The notes under the pieces: generated by a model | Seen by the model: only the letters and a program-made list of their open reading frames with translations | The model's database searches: none | Told to the model about the DNA's origin: nothing | From: Rhynchospora pubera | Lineage: Eukaryota; Streptophyta; Magnoliopsida; Poales; Cyperaceae | Direction of reading: 5' to 3' | Length of the DNA: 64,000 bases | Assembly: GCA_028095005.1 (NCBI GenBank) | Contig: CM051461.1 | Span: forward strand, 61,547,840 to 61,611,839 | Position numbers and translations under genes: made by a program | Shown: positions 12,018 through 24,600 of the stretch, in pieces | How the letters are laid out: each line of letters begins with the position of its first letter | Numbering within the stretch: the stretch's first letter is position 1

Positions 12018-15000
12018 CTAGGGTTGGACATCGAGCTTCGCTCGATACATGCATTTGTTATAAATTCAAATTTTAATATTTTTTTTATAAATAATTTGTT
12101 TATAATTTAGTCATGTATATCTTTAGTAGTTTAATTCTGTATAATTTAACTGGAACAGACAAAAAAAGAATTGGATTAAAATTGCGGTAGTAATAAAATT
12201 ACGACCAAAGATACAATGCTTCAATAATGATAAACCTAAAATAGGGGGGAAAAAAGGAAGTATACATTTAACTAAACTTACATAAAATCTATTAGATCAC
12301 ATACAGTCACAGAAAATTGGTAAGTGTCGCATATATCGATAATTACGTTTAAAACTTGCACAAATGCAAAAATAAGCATCAGATATCACATTGTGAATTA
12401 AATATAGCTACTTCACACTTATAGAAATAGACCATTTGCTTATAAGAAAAAAGATCTATTAAGTTAGCTTTGAAGATGAAATTTCAAGCTATCATTAATT
12501 GTACCCCTCTCTTAAACCTCTGGATATGAGCATCTCCTTCAATTTCATCCTGCCCAGCTGCTGAGCTGTTGGGCGCCATGCTAAGTCAAGCCCTCTCCAC
12601 CTTCAATTTGTCCTTCCCAGCTGCTTCATTTACCATGGACCTACATCTCTTCTAAAATGTCAGGTCTGTACTTTCCCGTCCAGACTATGAAGCACAATAA
12701 TTGCCTATGCCACCTGCTGAGAAAAGCATGCCAAGATGTAACATGCATGTAACATGTGATTAGGGCTGTCAACGGCAGCCGTTAAACCGTTATGCCGCCA
12801 CGTTACCGGTGAGTGGAACGGTTAACGGTATTGAAATCTATTTCGTTTTTTTAATGGAACGGCAAGTGACAATGAAATTTGTTTCGTTAACGTGTTTTTG
12901 TACATGCTGTTTAGCGAAATCGTTTTGTTAATGAAGTGACACAGTTAACACACTGAAATGGCTTTTGTTTTCCTTACCGGCATGCCAAACGGAACATGGT
13001 GTTCCGTTGCCACTTACCACGTTTGACACCCCTACATGTGATCCATGACATCATTTTCTACAATACTGTTATTTTGCTGGGATACATGCATAAAAGAAAC
13101 AAATGTTAGAACAGCTGTAAAATAAAGATTTACCACAGAAGTAAGAGTAGAAGATGTCATAGAAGCATTTTTCTCCTTTTAACCATAGATGGTGGTTCTA
13201 AAATTTCATCTTGCAACCCCTTGTTGGAATAATCTATTATCAAAGATTACCCCTTCATAATTATAATTTTTCCAGATAAAAATCCTTTATTGCTTGTTTT
13301 ATTTTAAAAATAAGGATGCAAGTATGAAATAATCAAATAAAATGATAAAACAGTACCATTTATTCCTACAATCTTATTTCACGACTACAAATAAGAAAAG
13401 GGCATAGTTACCTTCATGGCCAAATGAAATATTTTCAAAATCGATGCACACCTTCATCGGAGTATCATCTCCAAGCAAGTGTAAGAGGTTATTTTCATCT
13501 TAATTTAAATCAGCCCACAAGAGGTTAGCGAAATCTGCATTTGAATTTTGACATATATTATCAGCCCAGAACAAATCGAAAATAGATTGATAATAGCTGC
13601 CCTAAATATTCAAAGTCCTTTACCATTAAGGCATCAGCTCAATCTCCTCTCTGTCTCTCTCTCTCACTTCATAAGCATACACAGAGGATTGTGTAGGTGT
13701 ATACAGTACAGTTTGGTATAGTTTTGTCTCCCTATAAATTTTTACTGAAGTTGTACTGTCAATTGTGAACCTAGATGTACAAATTGTAGAACCAAGGCCA
13801 TGTTGCAGTTCTAAACAAAAGAATTTTACTCTATGAATGAAGGTACCAAGCCAGTCCGGAACCATGGAAATTGAGTCATTGCTGGTAATTTCCAACTTCA
13901 AACTAAAATTTGTACCATTACCATTTTCTATGTTATTTTTTAGGCAGTGGTCTTCATCTACCATTCCCAGAAATCACTGATGCATGTTGAATGAACATAT
14001 GTTACATAAGTATTATTAATCACTAAAGGAAAATAAAACTACAACATAAAAATGGGTTAAAGTAGAGCTAAACCAATCTATCTAAATTTTTGGATAGTTT
14101 CCTAACTATCGTTAAAATTTACCTAAAGGCCATTCCCAAGTGATATAATTTTTTTTTAACTTGAGTGAAAATGAAATTTGAACCCACAAAAAAAAATTGA
14201 ATTGACAATAACTTACCAAGATCACAACAGGATTTTTTTTTTTTAATCTCCAAGATTTTGTTCAAATAAGGAGATCTGCGTGAGGAAAAATTTTAGTTTC
14301 AAAAGTACTAAAGCAAAGAACAACAAATAATTTGATTTACAATCACTACAATTGCAAATATACAATATAATATGTGTAAAAGACTAATAGACTAAAATTT
14401 GCTGACAATGCACAAATTTTAGAGGAAAAAAAAATGAAATTCAACCTTTCTTTTGAGGCTGAAAAGTTTGAACCCTAGTTTTAACAAAAAAAAATTAGCC
14501 TAGAAAAATTGAAATCCTAATATTTACAAATAATCTGTACTCGATGATAAAACGCCTATCATCACTTCATATTCGCATGGTCCTCTCTAATTCTCCATAT
14601 CGAGCACTTCCTTTGTGCGTTCCACACAATCTTACCAGTAGAAGGATTGATAGTGGGAACACCGGAAGGAGAGAAGAAAAAACAGATTCGAGCAAAAAAA
14701 ACTCGAATAGGAGGCCATGAGGTTGCATAGGAGGCCATGGAGAGGGAGAGCGTCGGAGAGGAAATTGGAAAAGAGGCGTTGTTTCTTCTTAATTTTAATC
14801 TAGAGATGGAAGAGAGGAGCCTGGGAGAGAGAACCTAGAGCCCAAAAAAATGAAAGGGATGCAAAAACTTATATAACGGGTTGTATAATGGATCGATAAG
14901 AAAGACAGTTATAAATTGCTACACACAAAGAGAACATAGTACGTGTCACAACAACTCAAAAAAACGCTGGAAACGATGGATATGGCACAGTTCGTGTACG

Positions 15001-15052
15001 TAGCTTTAAAATCCGCGCAAAAAATCACGCGGATTATATTATACTATATAGA
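12018..15052 (-). mobile_element. Non-autonomous Helitron (~3.0 kb)
   Basis: On the minus strand the 5' end is TCTATATAGTATAATATAAT preceded by A, and the 3' end is CTAG followed by T. A GC hairpin TCGAGCGAAGCTCGA sits about 10 bp inside the 3' end. This is the standard Helitron layout: insertion between A and T, no inverted repeats, no target duplication. No Rep/helicase ORF is visible, so it must rely on another element. The small minus ORF at 13626-13964 is unrecognised. A hAT MITE is nested inside at 12761-13034. Confidence 0.75.
12761..13034. mobile_element. hAT MITE nested in the Helitron (274 bp)
   Basis: Ends are TAGGGCTGTCAA and TTTGACACCCCTA, inverted copies. A perfect 8-bp duplication CATGTGAT flanks it (12753-12760, 13035-13042), diagnostic of the hAT superfamily. 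The interior repeats AACGGTTAACGG-like palindromes. Because it sits inside the Helitron it is probably the younger insertion, unless the Helitron carried it in. Confidence 0.85.
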
Positions 15053-16242
15053 TGTTGGTCGGTTCTTCCTCTTTTAGGTGAGATTGATTCATAGATTAAA
15101 AAATTATAAATATGGTGTAAGCCAATATGGAATCACAACCGATCAAGATTGAGAAAAATTAGCATGATTTTGAATAGATTGTATTTGGGCAAATCATTGG
15201 GTGGCTTTTAGCAGTGGGTTTCTTGCTCTTTTATGTGGTATTAAACCATGTTAACCTATGAGTATAGAATGGATGTAATAAGGCTGCCTACATATAATTT
15301 TTACTTTGCAATTTCTGGAATATTTTTCCCACTGTTTTAGATATTATGGCAGATATCAGGCTCATTAAAAGTGTCTTTTACGTCATGTAATAGTGTTTTC
15401 AAGGGGTTGGCACTGTACCTTGATCAACTATTGTTTAAATGCTGTCAAGTGTCAACAAATAGTTGGTGTTGTATTTTATTTTTGTTTATATTAGTTTATT
15501 CATGCTTCTCATTTGTATATACATGTTTCTCTCATTTCATTTATGCTTCTCAGAATTTTATTTTAATTTTTCACTAATTTTTTTCTCTATATTGTGTCTG
15601 TATTTTTGTTACTCTTGAATCACTTTTTGGGTCAATTGCAATCGAAACTTCAAAGAAAATGAAAGTGCAGGTACGTTCAGGTATCGTGCCTTGATCTATT
15701 GACTTTTTATGTATTAGTATATAATAATTTGTGATTGCATGATTGCTCAGTTGTATTTTTTATCTGAGTTTGGTTTCAATTGTTAGAAAAGTGAAAAAAT
15801 CCAGTCAACTGAAGATTAGTTTAGCTTAAATAGACCGCAAGTATTCAGTATTATGAGCATGACTGCATGGTTGCTCTCTTTTGCTTTTATATCAATTTCT
15901 ATAGAGTTATTTCCAATATATACAACTAAAACGACCATCTAATGATAAAATTGTAATGTTTTTTTATCTCATTTTTAATGCTTTCTTTGTCTATTTGTTG
16001 AACTTCTTTACACCATTTAGCCTTTTACTGATTTAAGGAGAACAAGAGAGAGCATGAAAAAAAACACAAACATTTATGTTTCTATCTTTTGTTTTATTTA
16101 TTTTTTTTTCATACTTTATATGTCTGCAAAATGGTTAATAGATACAATAAATTGAACTACAAATAAAGCCTACTATAATAGTAAAATTTAAGAAAAAGAT
16201 GGAAGTAAAAATAGATCGCGCAACGCGCGAGATCCCCTCTAG
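15053..16242 (+). mobile_element. 3' part of a plus-strand Helitron (5' end not found)
   Basis: The plus strand ends in the hairpin CGCGCAACGCGCG, then AGATCCCCT, then CTAG (16239-16242), then T: a textbook Helitron 3' terminus. I could not locate its TC 5' end. It may lie left of the Helitron at 12018-15052, which would then be nested within it. The sequence between is AT-rich with no recognisable gene. The start given here is only the edge of the neighbouring element. Confidence 0.5.
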
Positions 16243-16399
16243 TATACATAGTGCTAGTGCAACTTTTCTAACGATGAGTGCTTCTAGATTTCTAATTCAA
16301 GTTCAAAATAATAATAATAATAAAATAAAATAAATAATAGATACAATTGATATCATCGTTCCCACCTTCAAACATATATAAATATATAATATTACCTAG

Positions 16400-16542
16400 G
16401 GCTCCATTTGGATAGGTGTGGGAAGAAGGAAAAAAAAGAAGAAGTGGGAAGAAGTATTGAGAATTGTGTAACTTTGTGAAAAGTTTGAATTGTTTATAAT
16501 AAATTTGGGCATTCTTCCTTCTTTCTATATCCAAACAGTGCC
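16400..16542. mobile_element. GTTTGGATAGGTGTGG-family MITE, copy 2
   Basis: Terminal repeats GGCTCCATTTGGAT and ATCCAAACAGTGCC, flanked by a TAG duplication (16397-16399, 16543-16545). The interior shares GGTGTGGGAAGAAGG and GTGTAACTTTGTGA with the other copies. Confidence 0.75.
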
Positions 16543-16545
16543 TAG

Positions 16546-17488
16546 AAGCACAACATTCATAAACTTACCTAGTGTAAGAAAATTAAGACTAATCAACTTT
16601 GTCTGGCAGGGGAGTCTCTTATTCGGCTGCACTAAAAAAAATAGACTCGTGACGTAAAATTGTTTTAATTAAAATTCCAGGAAGTTTCGGGAAGCTTAAT
16701 ATTTAGAGACTTTTTTTTAAAAAAAAAATGCAATATTTAGAAGCTTATCTGGTGAAAACTGAAAAGGTTATTTTGATAGTTGGTTCCAGTATATATATTT
16801 TTTAAACATGAAACAAACCTCTTTTCTTTTGTTTTTTTATTGAAAAACAAACCTCTTAGATATTGCTTAAAACAAACATCATTTCTAGGTCTTCGCAGAT
16901 TCGCAGCAACATTTGTTTGTAATATATGTAAAACAAAAGCGGTACCAAATTTGGCCTCAATTTTAAGATAAATAACTAATAAATAAATTAAGCCCCCTTC
17001 AAAACCCAGTTCCAAATAATAACAAATAAGAATAGAATGGTCCATGGAAGAACTCAGAATTATGTTTTTTTTTTTCATTTTACAAGTACAGACTACGGAA
17101 TCAGTTAATTGTGGTAAAAACATTGTGAGGTACAGTATTTGACAGTTGTACTAGCATCGAGCATCGATCTGACCCATTTGTAAGGATAAACGGTTCTGAT
17201 GGGTTGGATTGAACTGGCATTTCTGGAGAGAATCCAACCAAGCAATGTGAAATTAGAAGAAATGATTTTTTATTAGTTTTCAAAAAAAAATAATAAATAA
17301 AGCATGTTGGTTTCGCTTTTTCGTCGATCCTTAGAAACTTTGACCCTGGAATTAGGCCCAATCAAGTTTGGGCTATTTCATGTCTGAGAATGTAATAATA
17401 GTGAAAATTACTTGATAATGGGCCTACTACGAATTCAATGGGCTATTTACCTCATTGCCTGTCTGTGTTTAATATGCTACCACTCTAC
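16546..17488. other. Intergenic, nothing recognised
   Basis: AT-rich with scattered short ORFs, none with a recognisable motif or supporting codon pattern. Confidence 0.5.
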
Positions 17489-17496
17489 CAGAGTAC

Positions 17497-18166
17497 TAGG
17501 GCTGAAAACGGTAGCCGTTTCAACTGTTCTTTCGTTTCGTTTCGTTCGGAACTGAACGATAACGGATAAGGATTTCAGTTTCGTTTAAGGAACGGAACAA
17601 CCAACGCAAATAGAAATATTGTTTCGTCTCAGAACGGAACGATTAGTGAAACTGGTACGTTTCGCGGTCGTTTATTTCGCGCATTTCGTCTAAAATTTTT
17701 TTTTTATAGTTTTATTATTAGATTGCAGAGGACCTCAGCAGAGAGATCGAGGGAGAAATGAGTAAAATTAGATTTCTGCAGTGTCGCTCCATCATTTTTC
17801 CGCCGAACACAGTCACATCTATCTCTCTCGCCTCTGCACCATCGAGTACAATCGCCGTCGAGAGCAAGAGGTGATTATAGTGCCTCCTCCCCCTTTCCCG
17901 CGTGACCTAACTTGTCATTTCTCCATCTCTGTTTCATACAAAATGCAGAATAGTTTATTTTCTTACATCTTAATAAAATGCAAAACAGTTAGGTGGTCAA
18001 AGACGGTTATAACCGTTTTGATCGTTCCCATCAACGGAACAATCAACGCAACATGTGTTAAACGGATGCAACAATCAACGCAATAAGTATAAAAATTTCG
18101 TGCATCAATGCAACGGTTAACGAAAATGACCACTTTCGTGGTCGTTTTCCATGTTATGCACCCCTA
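17497..18166. mobile_element. Non-autonomous hAT element (670 bp)
   Basis: Begins TAGGGCTGAAAACGG and ends GCACCCCTA. It is flanked by a perfect 8-bp duplication CAGAGTAC (17489-17496, 18167-18174). The interior is rich in CGTTTCGTTTCG and AACGG motifs, as in the smaller hAT copy at 12761. No transposase frame is present. It was inserted into an older repeat that is also found, inverted, at 27.8-28.0 kb. Confidence 0.85.
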
Positions 18167-18174
18167 CAGAGTAC

Positions 18175-18221
18175 CAGTACCCCTAAAAATTTAAAAATAA
18201 TATTAAAATAATAATAATAAT

Positions 18222-18259
<38 letters not shown>

Positions 18260-18636
18260 TAATATCTATATAATCAAAATTATTTGAATAGTATCACAAT
18301 TATGAAATCTCAGATTTCGGAATTTGGAATTCCGTAACAGACTAATTATGAAATCCTGAATTCCGTAACTACATCTTTTATAGCTATTTACTCAAAATTT
18401 ACTTCTGTTCGCACTCTTTCCGACAAATCAATTGAAGTATTAAAATCATTTTAAAAGTGCTAAAAGCAGTGGGAACTGTCCCGAATATTTGAACACAAAT
18501 CAATAATTAAATACGGGCTACAGAAAACTCTCATATATTATATTTTGCACTTAAATTAAATTTACTTATCTGGTTTCGACAATAAATATTCATTAAATAA
18601 TATAATGCTAAATTGTGAGATATTATGACAAAACTA
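18175..18636. repeat. Old dispersed repeat with AAT microsatellite
   Basis: An AAT microsatellite fills about 18190-18265. The flank with GTAACAGACTA and GAATTCCGTAAC at 18300-18375 is matched in inverse orientation around 27815-27910, and the nearby CCAGTAC plus AT-rich block is matched at 27940-28005. I take the pair as two copies of one old family. No termini were defined. Confidence 0.45.
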
Positions 18637-18644
18637 GATTATTG

Positions 18645-20710
18645 TAGTATTCTCCAATCCTGCGTGTCGTGTCAAATACAATCGTGTTAGAGTCTCGTGT
18701 TGTGTCGTGTTGACACAAATTACCTTTTTAATCATATCGTGTCGTGCTTAGTGCATAGAAGAGACAACACAACAAGTATTTTGACACGACACGTCGTGTT
18801 AGTTGATCAGCGGATTTCATGCATATATTTCAACCCTAATTAGGTCTACTATTTGGTTTAATATTGCATATTTTGATGATAAATCGTTGATTTTAGGTAG
18901 AAGCTAGGTACTGCTATTGCTCCGTGTGTTTACAGGTTCTCCGCGATGATTTTTTTTGTTGTTTCTGATGATTTATGGCGACTTTTGATGAAAGAATTCG
19001 AGATAGGCCCAGTCAGCATTTCAGCCCAGCCCAGACTGCCGTCAGACGACCCGTCTGGAGTCCCAGACGGTCCGTTTGGCTGTTCCAGAACCGACTAATT
19101 CAGGGCAGGTCCTATTTTGGAGGAAACTGATTCTATTTTCAACTCTCCCCACTTTGGCACGATTCCTGACAGTTTTTCCACCGACCTTAGAGAGGATTTG
19201 AAGTTATTTAAGGAGAGGAGAAGCCAGGAAAAAGAAGAGAGTCGATTTTAGAGAAGAAAAGCTTCAAAACCCTAGCAGAAATCAGAGCCAAACGACCCGT
19301 CTGAGAGATCAGACGGTCCGTTTGAAGACGCCAGGTTGCAGAAACAGAAGGAGAGAAGATTGATTTTTGTTGTAATCTTTCTTTAACTCTATGATTGTGG
19401 AGAAACCTTGTTTATTTATGATGTTTGATACTATGATAGACTAAGTTGTTTCTTAGGGGCAATGGTAGGGAACCTAACTTATGTTGTTGCTTTTGGATTT
19501 GATTAGTTGGAGCTTTTGATATTTTCATATGATTTCTATCTTTGGATTTCTAATTGCCATGTGATTTCATGAATTGCTTAGGTAGAATTGATTAGGATCT
19601 ATTAGATTAAGGCCTTGTCTAATTTGATTGCAATAATCTATACCTTAGTTGATTTGTGAATACCTTAATTGAGGATGGAAGTAATTGATGAATGAAACTG
19701 GGATTGAGTAACCGATAGGTGAACCTTTCTTGTAACGATGGTTATAAGATGTCCTTTGAATGAAAGATAGATTTTAAAGCCTTTAGGTATTGGTGATGAC
19801 CAAACTTAGAGATTTTAATTGATAAATTGACTTGAATTAAAGTACCAGAATTGAACGATGGTTAGAATATGAGAATTAGGTTTAAGCAATAAATCTGCAT
19901 ATGAAATAGCTTAAATTCCTTTAAATAATCCTCAGCACGAGGTTCAAACGGACCGTCTGAGAGATCAGACGGACCGTTTGGAACCTGTAACATAGGTGAA
20001 GTTCTTGACCTAAACCCCCTAAGCCCTTCTCTTAATCGCTAAGTCAACTTTAAGATTTGAATTTCAATCAGCAAATTATTTTCTGAACTTCAATTTTAAT
20101 TGTTTCTAGTACCATAAATTGTTTTTATACCCTAGGTTTAATTAAATAAGAAAATTTAAGTAAGAACTAATTGAACCGTCCCTGTGATTCGACCCTTAGC
20201 TTTACTACGATAGATTAAATCAGGTAAAACAAGGTAAATTTGACTAGGTTTGCAACTCGATCATTAGTCGTGTCATATCGTGGTAGATTATTTTATTATT
20301 TTTTAAATTAAATATATTAAAAAATTAAAAATAAGAGAAAAATTACTAAACGTCATAATTTATTATTTGATTAAGTTTAAACTTTTTATTAATATTTTTT
20401 ATAAAAATAATAATTAGATTAAAACAATATTATGATTTAAATGATGGTAAATAATATGTAGTATTATAAATTGAAATTAAATTATTAATTTTGTTTAAAT
20501 AATCATTAGTAATAATTAAATTTGTGTTGAGCTGTTGTGTTAATTCGTGTTCATGTTATTTTCCGTGTCGAATCGTGTCGTGTTGAATTGCGCCAAACTT
20601 TCTAATGTCTCAACACGACACAATAACACGATCGTGTTGTGTCAATTTTGTATTCGTGCCGTGTTGTGTCGTGCCAACACGATTGTGTCTTGTCATTTTG
20701 AAGAACACTA
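18645..20710. mobile_element. hAT element interrupted by a solo LTR
   Basis: Ends are TAGTATTCTCCAA and TTGAAGAACACTA, inverted copies. The flanking 8-bp repeats are GATTATTG (18637-18644) and GTTTATTG (20711-20718), one mismatch. Both remaining arms are dense in CGTGTCGTGTTGACACGA-like motifs. Once the LTR at 18804-20263 is subtracted, about 0.6 kb of element remains. No transposase coding sequence was seen. Confidence 0.75.
18804..20263 (+). mobile_element. Solo LTR (1460 bp), probably Ty3/gypsy
   Basis: Begins TGATCAGCGG and ends ACTCGATCA (terminal inverted pentamer TGATC/GATCA). It is flanked by a perfect TTAGT duplication (18799-18803, 20264-20268). No primer-binding site, internal domain or second LTR follows, so recombination between LTRs probably removed the body. 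The 3' portion with CCCTGTGATTCGACCC is typical of gypsy-type LTR ends. Removing it rejoins the hAT arms cleanly. It contains three near-identical palindromes (19043-19079, 19289-19324, 19945-19980). Confidence 0.85.
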
Positions 20711-20718
20711 GTTTATTG

Positions 20719-21621
20719 TGGTGTTAAGCTAATTTTTAAACTATTTAATTAAAAAAATACTCATTATTCGTTGTACGTAATGAATAACAACATAGGCGTC
20801 AATGTTGTTTTTTTAATTAAAAGGTTCTATTAATTGGATGGTTCAATTTGAGAAAAATATAGTTTTGTTTTTTAATTGTTTTGAGGGCTTCAAAAAATTA
20901 TTTGACTGTGAAAATTTATATAATTGCTCGCAGATATATGAGGAATCCCGTCATATAATATTTTCTAATTATAGACTATAAAATATTTTAAATTATTTTC
21001 TAAGCCTCATCAAATTTAATCTCTATTATAGTTTCATTCTTTGATTGTTTGAAAGTTTTTAAAAATTTATTTCTTTATTTAAATTTATGTACTTATTTAC
21101 AAATATACAGAGAATTTTGTCATGTAGAATTTTTTAATTATGGACTTATATAAATATATGGAGAACTATTGACAGCATCTCAAATTTGTTTAATTTTGGA
21201 TATTTGGGTATTTAAAGTTCTTCCTAATTTTTTTATCCTATTTAATATTCATGCTCACAGAATTATAAAGAGCTAAATTTTATCTAATTTTGTGCTATAC
21301 AATTTTTGAAATATTTCTATCATCAAATATTTCTTCAAAATTCACAAAAACGTGTCTTATCTTTTTAATCATTTGAGCGCTTTCCTAAATTCATATTTGC
21401 ATCAAATTTTAAATGAAAGCTTGAATTATTATAAGAAATCTAGCGACGCCTTTTTTAATTGTGTATTATCTATTAGAATCATTGTATATTATTGTATAGT
21501 ATTATATTATTTTTTTCAATTACAATCTCATGATCCCTATTAACTATTATAATTTATTGTATAATATTATACTATGTAATTTATAAATTATTATTACCAC
21601 AATCATTATACTTTATTTTCT
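20719..21621. other. AT-rich intergenic, nothing recognised
   Basis: Strongly AT-rich sequence between the hAT element and the next LTR. No ORF, terminus or structured element is supported. Confidence 0.5.
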
Positions 21622-21626
21622 AATGT

Positions 21627-24600
21627 TGTCACACCCCGAACCAAATCACCATTCGAGGAGGACAACCCCGCCACGCAAACACACTCTACTGTGTCCACGT
21701 AAGGCTGATAAATCGTATCACAACATAAAAATAATCACAATAAATATCACATAATAAGGGATGATTTGTTCATACATCAAAAGGGGCTGGTAAAGTATTT
21801 ACATAACAAAATTTTCAGCCAATAGATAAACAAAACATAACATGATAATAACTAATCCAGCTCGGTCTGGTCTTCGACTAAAACTTCATCTTCAAGCTCC
21901 ACCATACCTGAACCTGCTCCACAAGCAATTATGTGGGCTGAGTACGCGAATACTCAGTGAAACAGTAAGGAAAGACATCGAGGTTCTGGTTAAACTAAAG
22001 TTAGAACTAAACCATACTTAAATACTTTTAAGATCCTAAATTAAATGCGGAAGCTAAGTGCAATTTAAGTGTAATTATGATAATACTATACCAAACATGT
22101 CATGCCAAAAGAAATTTAAAAGTTTCTGGAGAAACGGATAATAATATAGCAAGTTAATTATCATAATAATACGAGAGTCAAGCACCCACACTCAGTAATC
22201 CATTATAAGCGTAACAAAATCCAGAATCAAGTCTCACATATCCCAATATGACATGGACCTTGCCTAAAGTAGATCTACCTACATTCTGCATAGAGAATCA
22301 TACCCCGAAGCCCCGTAGGCCAGCTCCAACCCTACAGCCCCCGTCGAGGAGTAGGTCAATACCGGTAGTGAAACGTGGGAGGTCGAGAGGTAGTCTAATA
22401 AATAAGTGGCAAACAACCCCATAGAGTCCAGTCCAAGCAAGCGAGAATATATATACAAATAACCTAACAATAATAATAAATTACCAAGTGACCGCAGTAC
22501 CGCCTGAAGGTCGGTCTGTTGAGTGATCATCAGTAACGCGTTGCTCGAGATCGCTATTATAAGGAGACCATCGGCAATGGCTGAGGTGCAATCTCCCGAT
22601 AATGGAGATCGCGTGCAAAACGCTCTTATCTCACTCGGTCTCACTATCCTGTACCTTACCAGATGCAAGCGTTGATTAAGGGTACTTTAAGTTATTAATC
22701 ACTTAATTAATATGGATGCATATCCTATATATGCAAAGCTAATCTTTAATTAATGACATGCTCTTAACTGTTTACTTAATGTTAATGACATGATATGCAC
22801 ACAGTTAATTAATGATCTAATCCTTAATCCAAAGTTTAAACAAAACCTAAGGCAATCCACACACCTGAAAAGTAGGGTGCAGGAGTGACTACTCAGCTGG
22901 AGGGTCGGTGAAGTCCTGCTCTGCGTCACCTCCCTCGTACTCAGGAAAAGCGTCCTCAGCTAAACTCGAGTAGTCCTGCTGGTCACCTGACCAAGATTAA
23001 AGACTTAACTTAAGAAACGAACTTACAAACGAAACACTTAAACTAACGATTTCTAAATTGACCCTCTATTGGTTCTAGGTTCATATTACTATGGTATTTA
23101 GACTTAGACTTTCTGAAAGGGATTATGTTTTAAAATATGTTATCTTAATTAATTACTTTCTATAAATAATCTGACAAAGTTCCACTTAACTGGTTGTGAA
23201 GAAATGCTAACCTAAGAGAATTTTAGAAATATTTTGCTATAGTTTGTTTCATAAACTATTGTGTAGAAAGTTAGATTTAATAGTATTGGGATCACTTTTA
23301 GAATTAATTTGCTGCACTTTAATTTATAAAACAATGTGAAGATAGACGTTGTGACGATTCGTACAAGTCTTAACTACACGATAAATAGACGCATCACATT
23401 AATTTGATAAATAACAATTAACAAGTTTAATTAATTTCTAACAGTGTTTTAATTAAGTATGAAATTTCATTATTAATCTTTCTAAAATAAATAAACTTTA
23501 TTTAAAAGACTTTAACTAAATAATAAAGAAAAGAAGAGAAAACTTAGTTTAATTGATTTGGGTTTGGGATCATATATTGTCCGATTATATCATAGTATCT
23601 GTAAAGAATTGTTTTTTGAACATTTTAATCATCTCCCATTTAAAAGCCAACAAGCAAAATTCGAATCCGACTTAATTATTTCTCAGCCAAAATCCCGTAC
23701 TTTGATATTCAAACCATTCATTCAAGTCATCAAATAGTTCTAGTTTCATTTTCCAATTTCTAGTTTTATTTATCTCAAAATCCAACTTATATAATTCGGT
23801 TTAGAACATCATCAGCCAACAACACAAAATGGGCACGTAGAAGTAAATCACAGAGCCTACGAGAAAATCCATACGGATTCAAACAAAGGAAAAAGGCCCA
23901 CAAGGAGACAGGCCGAATGGCCCAGAGATAAACACACAGCCCACACGGAAAACAAGGATACAACCGGATCCGGATCACAACGGGTTCCGAGGATCAAATC
24001 CGAAACCCATCACCAGAAATGGAATCCGATCCAAATACATAGAGACTTTACACTAAAGACCCTGAATTAATTTTATTGTCTTAAAATTTACCCAACAGTC
24101 CCTACTAACAGTATTAATTCAAAACAGACCGAAAATCAGTTCAAAGATATTTACGAACAAGTCCCTAGCACAAAATACTTCACACAAAGGTCCCTGGACA
24201 GATTTTACATGTACCAGACTGGTACAGAGCCTGAACCAGCTCTATACCGTGTACCAGAGGCATCAACAAGCAACATAAAGCCTTAGGAAGGTATTACACA
24301 CAAAATTATAGGCCTGAACAAGCATGTACAGTGTCTAACACCTCGACCAAACCACAGATCAAAGGAGGAATGTATTTAAACAGATTTTTAAGTATCTAAA
24401 TTGATGAACATATCAAAGAAGGGAGGGATTTAAACTGATCTCAACTACTTAACAGTTCACTTCAAAGTAATTCCGAGACAGCACAATTACAGTTCCCTAC
24501 CAAGGGGCAGTCACAAGCATTCATCAACACAGAATTTACTCAGGCATTCAACAAGAACATATCATGTTTCAAGCATCACATTGTCTCGGTCAAACACAGA

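Noticed and set aside
18804..18843. An alternative solo LTR start at 18844 with an ATTAG duplication
   Set aside because: That boundary lacks TG...CA ends; starting at 18804 gives TGATC...GATCA and a perfect TTAGT duplication.
22279..22668. 129-codon minus-strand ORF
   Set aside because: It lies wholly inside the 4.1-kb solo LTR and matches nothing I know; LTRs of this class rarely encode proteins.
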